A program made the translations under genes and the position numbers. The notes under the pieces were generated by a model. That model worked only from the letters and a program-made list of their open reading frames with translations. It searched no databases and was not told the origin of the DNA. Source: Parasponia andersonii (taxonomy: Eukaryota; Streptophyta; Magnoliopsida; Rosales; Cannabaceae). From it: a DNA stretch of 64,000 nucleotides. The stretch covers positions 487,870 through 551,869 of the forward strand of contig JXTB01000112.1 of NCBI GenBank assembly GCA_002914805.1, written 5' to 3'. Of the stretch, positions 58,995-64,000 are shown piece after piece; position 1 is the first letter of the stretch; each line of letters starts with the position of its first letter.

Positions 58995-59552
58995 ATTATA
59001 TGTTTAGGTTATGATGTATTTTCTACGTTGTATTAGCCATATATATATATTTATATATATTGTGTTTTTTTTCTTTTTAACTTTATCTATTTGTAACTTT
59101 CACGTTCTCTATATTTACGTTTTTATCTACAAAGTTGAAATGAAAGTTATGTTTTGTTAAATTTAATTGAGTGTTTGATTATTTTATTAATTTTTATGCA
59201 TTATATACATAATTTTAATTATTTATAAATATGTAACATTTATTATTATCAAATTTAAAATATTAAATTAATTAATTAACTAAAATAATTAATATAAAAT
59301 CGTTTACAATAATTAACACATTTTAAATATAATAAATCTGCCCAAGGACATGAGTAGAATTAGACATTTAAAATGAGGGTATTTTTTGGAATTCAACAAC
59401 AAAGAAAAAAAAAAAGAAAAGAAAAATAGCGCTCTGTTACAGCACTGTAGCATTTCAACATGCTGCTGCCGGGAATACCAATTGATTGAAGATGATTTCT
59501 TATTCTATTTTTGGCATAAATGACATCATGCGGATCGGTTGGAGATGGCCTT

Positions 59553-61513
59553 AGAAGAGACATGTGTATATTTAGCATAAATTTTATAGGGACTCCAAAC
59601 TTATCCATAATTTAAATATTCTATAGTTTTTTCATGAAGTAACTAACATTTGTCAACAAATTAACTAAGTTAATAAAGAAAACACAAAAATAAATACAAG
59701 AAGCTCTTAAATTGTAATGAAGCAAGCATCCATTAGATGCATGTAGAAATGTCATAATCATAGTCTCGTGGTCGTGGAGTAAAAGCGACAAGAGTTTTTT
59801 TTTTTTCCTTTTTTTTCAAATAATCCACAGAAGTGTCAATACTGTTCCTTAAGACAATTCGTTGGGCGGCGGCGTGGTTTACCCTCTCTTTGTTAATATA
59901 TTCTGCTCCAACGAAATACGACAAAAAGCTAAGCTAGTTTCAGTGCATGGAATGGAACCTTAGCTAGCTCTTCTTTTATTTAGGCTGCCAATATGTGGTA
60001 TTAAAGTACCTCATTAGTCAAAACTCAAAAAGGGTTTCATGGAATAGTCAATAATTTTGAAAGACAATACAAGAGTATGAAAGTCAAACTGCTGTTTCGA
60101 GGTGGGAAAGAAAATTATTGTCCTGTGAGTAGAATTTGGCGGCCTTAGTTATAATTAATGTGAAATATTATGGAGATCAGTCTATGGTTACAATTATTTG
60201 CGTAAACTTATAAGATATTAACTTATTAGTTATTATAGACAGTTGAAAAAACGACAATGGAAGTGACTTTTATCCTTTTGTTTTTTTTCTTTTGGTTGTG
60301 TGTGGACAGAAAAGGACATGCTTCCATTGAGAAAATGTTTTGTTTTGTAATGGGATTTCTAGGACCTTCTGTGGAATTTTCTTGTAACCTTTTATTTGCT
60401 TAATTTCCCGGAACTTTCTTAGGTGTCCCATGGAAAAACTATAATAACATGCACTTGTTGACCTATAATAATATTCATTGTACTCTTCCGTCTTGTTCCT
60501 CGTTTGTCTTGTGGGAAGTAACTTATCCAATTAGCCTTTAGCCAAAAAAAGTGGTCTAACCCCAGCTTTTTTCTTGAAACAAGGTGAAAAAAAAACTCTT
60601 ATAATTGTCTTTTTCTTTGTCTAGAGTTATTTGATGGTACTTTGTTTTGAATAATTATCGGTTTAGGTCAATGAGCCTAATATAAAAAAAGACCAGTGTA
60701 AATGAAGAACTTGAGCTAAAGAACAGGGCTAGCCTTATATTTCTTTAGTCATAAGGCATAACAAACATGATTTTGTTTGGTTAATGCATAATTCCTCAAG
60801 CTTTAATGTTTAAATTTTTTTTATTAAGGGCACATTTGTCTAAATTCACAAAATTTCTCCTATGTCACAATTACATAGTGGTGACTTGATACTAGTGATA
60901 TTCAGGGATTTTTTTTTTTTACAATATATTATTTTAAGAGTTCCTTCCTGATGTTTTGAATGATAGTTTCCCTTAAAAGTTTTTATGCATTTCTGGTCTT
61001 TAATCTCCTTAGTAAGCCAAAATGATGTCGTTTTTTATTGCACTAAGATGACATCTCATTCAATGTTTCGTGAAAAGATAATGCTACTTTTAAGTCAACG
61101 AGTGGTGTTTAATACTTTATGCATACCAATGGGCATGATCTAAATCTCCTCTCTTTCTGCATGAGTAAAGTTATGTGTACCTTGCTATTTATTTCAATGT
61201 TGTCAAAATAATGATACAATGGAGGTTTGTCTGCCAAAAAAACGTAGACGTATGGAATCATAAATAAGTCTGACATAAAAGAAGTGACAATTCATCAGCA
61301 ATATTTAATTTTCTACAACATCAATGAAATTTGTAGTTGTACACACAATTTTGTCCATATACACTATTTTGTACACAAACAATTTAGTTAAAAAAAAAAA
61401 ATCAAATAGAAGAAAAGGAAAACTGTGAAAAGTCTATCTAGAGAAGCAACTATTAAATCACAAACTTGAATTACCAGCTATTTTTTCTCAGGCTGCCAAT
61501 GTGAGGCTTTTAA
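59553..61513. other. Intergenic and 3' flank of the receptor kinase
   Basis: No gene recognised. Open frames at 59733-59924 and 60270-60530 lack domains. The last few hundred bases before 61513 should include the kinase gene's 3' UTR on the minus strand. Confidence 0.5.
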
Positions 61514-64000
61514 CTACCTAGCTATTGGAGCTGTCACAGAATCCATATTCATGGAATCAGTATAAATGGAAGACGATTCAGGTGTACTACTATATGAATG
61601 AAAGTGTAACTTCTGTGCTGGTGCCGGAGTGCTTTCTCGGTCCCTCGAAATCTCAATCTCCAAACACTTTTTAAGCTCTGTTAAAACATAACTCATTGTG
61701 GCTCTATCTTCAGAGTTGGATGCTGTACATGCCATAGCTACTTCTAAGGCTCTGCTAACAGAATACAAAGCAAAGTTGTCTTGCAACTTTCGGTCAACAA
61801 CCTTTGTTATATCCCCTTCTTCGAGTTCAGAGCTCACCCAATGTATTATGTGGATTCTTTCATCACCTCTAATTATTGCAGGTTGGCCTGTTATTAACTC
61901 TAATAGAACCACGCCAAAGCTAAAGACATCACTTTTCTCATTCAACTTTTGAGAATGATAGTACCTGGATTGATTAAATTTTGCTCATTATTTTCCTATC
62001 CATATGTTTGTCCATAACAAGGAAAAAGTAGATGAGAAAGAAAGGTTGATACAAGTCTACAAACAAATAGATAATAAACACTAGAACATACTCTGGGTCA
62101 AGATATCCTGCAGTGCCCATGACTGTAGTTTCCACTTGAGTGTCATTGTCACTAGGAAAAACTTTAGAAAGACCAAAATCTGCTATTTTAGCATCCAAGT
62201 TTTCACCTAAGAGAATGTTGGCTGTCTTCACATCTCTATGTACAATAGCTGGCCTGCATCCATGATGCAAGTACTCTAGTCCTGTAAGACAAATATTTTA
62301 AAACCATTAGATCAATTGAGAAAAATAGTCATTAGTTAAAATGGAAGATTAATATGATCTGATATATGAAGACAGCTCCTACCATATGAGTAGCATAGTC
62401 AATATATTGACTTAAGGAACTACAAAGGCTTAGGTCTTTTGGTAATAAAAGAGAATTTAAAAGAATTCGGAAAATGTTTTTAAGGGAAAAACAGGAAACC
62501 AAAAAAGACATGTAGAGCCTGGTGGAGATGATCAATCAAGAGGTCCTCAATGCAAAAATTAGTTACAATTTTCAAGGCTTAGTTTTGCTGATAGAAATTC
62601 GATATGTTAAGCTAACCTTGTGCTGCATCAATTGCAATGCGAAGTCTCATTATCCAACTCAATTGTGAAGTTTGAGCTGCAAACATCAAGCATGACACAA
62701 CACACTTCTTATGTTCCAAATGTTCTTTTGGTAGATATAACACGGGAGAACGAAGGTGAGAAAGATAATACTATTGTTGTGGGAATACCTTTCAGATATT
62801 CTTTTAGGTTGCCGTTAGGCATGTACTCATAAATAAGCGCCAACTTGTCATCCTCGTCACAGTATCCAACAAAAGAAGCCAAGTTTCTATGATGAATTCT
62901 CATCAAAAGCTCTGCCTGCATTTAGAAGAAACTCATCAATTTTGTTTCCAATGAGTCTAAACATTCTGCTTTACCTTCAGGTGCTAGCTCGTGACAACTG
63001 AAAGATCCTCTATATTCGAGTATCGAATTAAATGTTTACTAATCCGTAATGGAGAAAAAAGGGAATGGGAAAGGGAAAGGGATTTCCTCTCATGTGTAAC
63101 TAATTGTAGGTGAACACATAAAAGGGAACCAAACTCTTCCCCACATATTGTTTCTTATTCCTCTCCATTCCAGTCCCCCTCCATTCTCTTTCCACTCATT
63201 TCCTTTACGGATTAGTAAACATGACCTAAAGGTAAAACAAATCACAAACCTCAGTTTGGAACTCCCTAGGCCCTTGAGATGACGTTGGAGAAAGCATCTT
63301 GACTGCAACTTGTGTGCCATCTTTCATATAGCCATGGTACACAACCCCAAATCCACCCTTTCCTATTTCCTTTTCGAAGTCGTTTGTAATTTCTACGACC
63401 TCATTATAATTATATTGGCTCTTCTTTATTGCTAAGGCTCTTCCTGTTTTCTTAGCAATTTCTGCTCCTGTAGATTAAGTGTGAAACATCATGTTTATTA
63501 GACATTCAGAAATTGGCTCTCCCCAGTTTAAAATGGAGATGTATCTCCTTCGTGCTTACTTTGGAAACATAATCTTTCATTCACTATTACATATTTAAAT
63601 AAGTTTCACATTTTGTATAGAACTATGAAATCTCATACTCATGGACAGCTTAAAAAAGGAAGCATAGAACAAGTATGAAACCTGATTTTTTCTTTCTTCT
63701 AAGTTTCAATGCGATAATCAGTATTATAAGGATGACAGCAGCCGATGCCAACGATGCAACTATTGGAATAACAATTTTCTTCTTCTTTTTGCATAAACCT
63801 GAGCTACAAAGATTTCGACTATCCACACTGATATTGAAAAAAAGAACAGAAGAAAAGGATAAAAGAGTTAGACCATATATGTCATTTCAACTCATACCAT
63901 GATAAGTTGAAAAAAGTTTTTTTTTTTTATTATTACCTCAAAATGAGTGAACCATCCTTTGATCTTTCTACAAGAGCTTTAGGAACAACACCGGACAATT
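61514..64000 (-). CDS. LRR receptor-like serine/threonine kinase (LRR-I / SIRK-FRK1-like), 3' part of the gene
   Basis: Seven minus-strand exons in window: 64000-63937 (partial), 63827-63682, 63467-63250, 62915-62789, 62676-62617, 62281-62092, 61964-61514. All junctions are GT-AG and in frame, giving about 417 C-terminal residues. Order: end of an LRR ([13 protein letters not shown]), a Cys-containing juxtamembrane region, a KKKKK-flanked membrane span, then a complete kinase. The kinase has a Gly loop GKGGFGVV (63363-63340), Lys in VAVK (63300-63298), HRD (62240-62232), DFG (62180-62172) and DPEYY, so it looks catalytically competent and RD type. Such kinases sense extracellular cues at the plasma membrane, often in defence or senescence (family knowledge). 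The extracellular part, probably malectin-like plus LRRs, lies beyond 64000. The LRR-I assignment rests on the juxtamembrane/kinase style and exon plan. An exact orthologue is not claimed. Confidence 0.92.
63032..63222. mobile_element. MITE-like insertion (191 bp) in a receptor-kinase intron
   Basis: Terminal inverted repeat: ATGTTTACTAATCCGTAA at 63032-63049 is matched exactly by the minus strand of 63205-63222, and three of the next four bases also match. Subterminal parts are complementary in style (GGGAATGGGAAAGGG on the left, CCATTCTCTTTCC on the right). It sits wholly inside the 334-bp intron 62916-63249 and does not touch splice sites. No clear target duplication. Superfamily not assigned. 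Confidence 0.75.

Larger units (their letters stand above)
55294..59552. mobile_element. Decayed autonomous-type PIF/Harbinger transposon (about 4.3 kb)
   Basis: The element contains both genes expected of PIF/Harbinger transposons: a DDE transposase remnant (55758-57071, -) and a Myb/SANT-like accessory gene remnant (57958-58994, +), arranged divergently. The outer ends are tentative. GACTATCTTGGACTGA near 55297 and, on the minus strand, GGCCATCTCCAACCGA near 59550 agree at about 10 of 16 positions and are followed by similar TTTA-YGGC/TTTATGCC words. No clear 3-bp target duplication is left. Both genes are dead, so the copy cannot move by itself. Confidence 0.65.

Noticed and set aside
62620-62832. 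Plus-strand open frames opposite the receptor kinase (also 61698-61952, 63675-63902)
   Set aside because: Antisense shadows of kinase exons; the minus-strand exons have consistent splice sites and catalytic motifs.
1-64000. CRISPR arrays, operons, bacterial or organellar genes, viral genes
   Set aside because: None seen. The tandem arrays here lack regular spacers, and the genes have plant introns and domain organisation.

Overview
The window is AT-rich nuclear DNA of a flowering plant, most likely a eudicot and possibly a rosid (inference). The evidence is a plant arginine-rich tandem CCCH zinc-finger gene, a plant R2R3-MYB gene with the family's exon plan, a leucine-rich-repeat receptor kinase with plant-type exons, and plant-style transposon debris (hAT, Mutator-like MITEs, PIF/Harbinger, tRNA-derived SINEs). 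No rRNA, functional tRNA, organellar or bacterial feature was seen.

Layout. About 0-20.7 kb is gene-free: a hAT remnant at the left edge, a Tourist-like MITE (1.87-2.28 kb), a 2.1-kb LTR-like element (5.7-7.8 kb), a SINE (9.9 kb), a Mutator-like MITE (12.1 kb), a hAT insertion (15.3 kb), microsatellites, tandem duplications and an assembly gap (19915-19945). An intronless CCCH zinc-finger gene lies at 20833-21975 (+), with a TATA box, a G-box/ABRE and a duplicated promoter block. From 23.7 to 29 kb come two SINEs of one family and a second LTR-like element related to the first but inverted.

From 31.5 to 50 kb is a dense, partly nested repeat island. It holds two copies (34.1-38.0 and 40.5-43.7 kb) of a long terminal-inverted-repeat element rich in TTGAC motifs, with a shared antisense coding remnant. 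One copy carries a hAT insertion with target-site duplication. Foldback-like units, a 74-bp tandem array and other duplications fill the rest.

A three-exon R2R3-MYB gene of the RAX/MYB36/MYB84 type lies at 52533-53674 (+); its second intron has a GC donor. From 55.3 to 59.6 kb is a decayed two-gene PIF/Harbinger transposon: a transposase pseudogene (-) and a divergent Myb/SANT-like accessory pseudogene (+), separated by a higher-order dimeric repeat array. The right edge (61514-64000, -) holds the last LRR, membrane span and complete kinase domain of a receptor kinase, probably of LRR subfamily I (SIRK/FRK1-like). Its N-terminal exons lie beyond the window, and one intron carries a MITE-like insertion.

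The three genes do not form an obvious functional unit. They look like ordinary, independently regulated genes separated by transposon-rich DNA.
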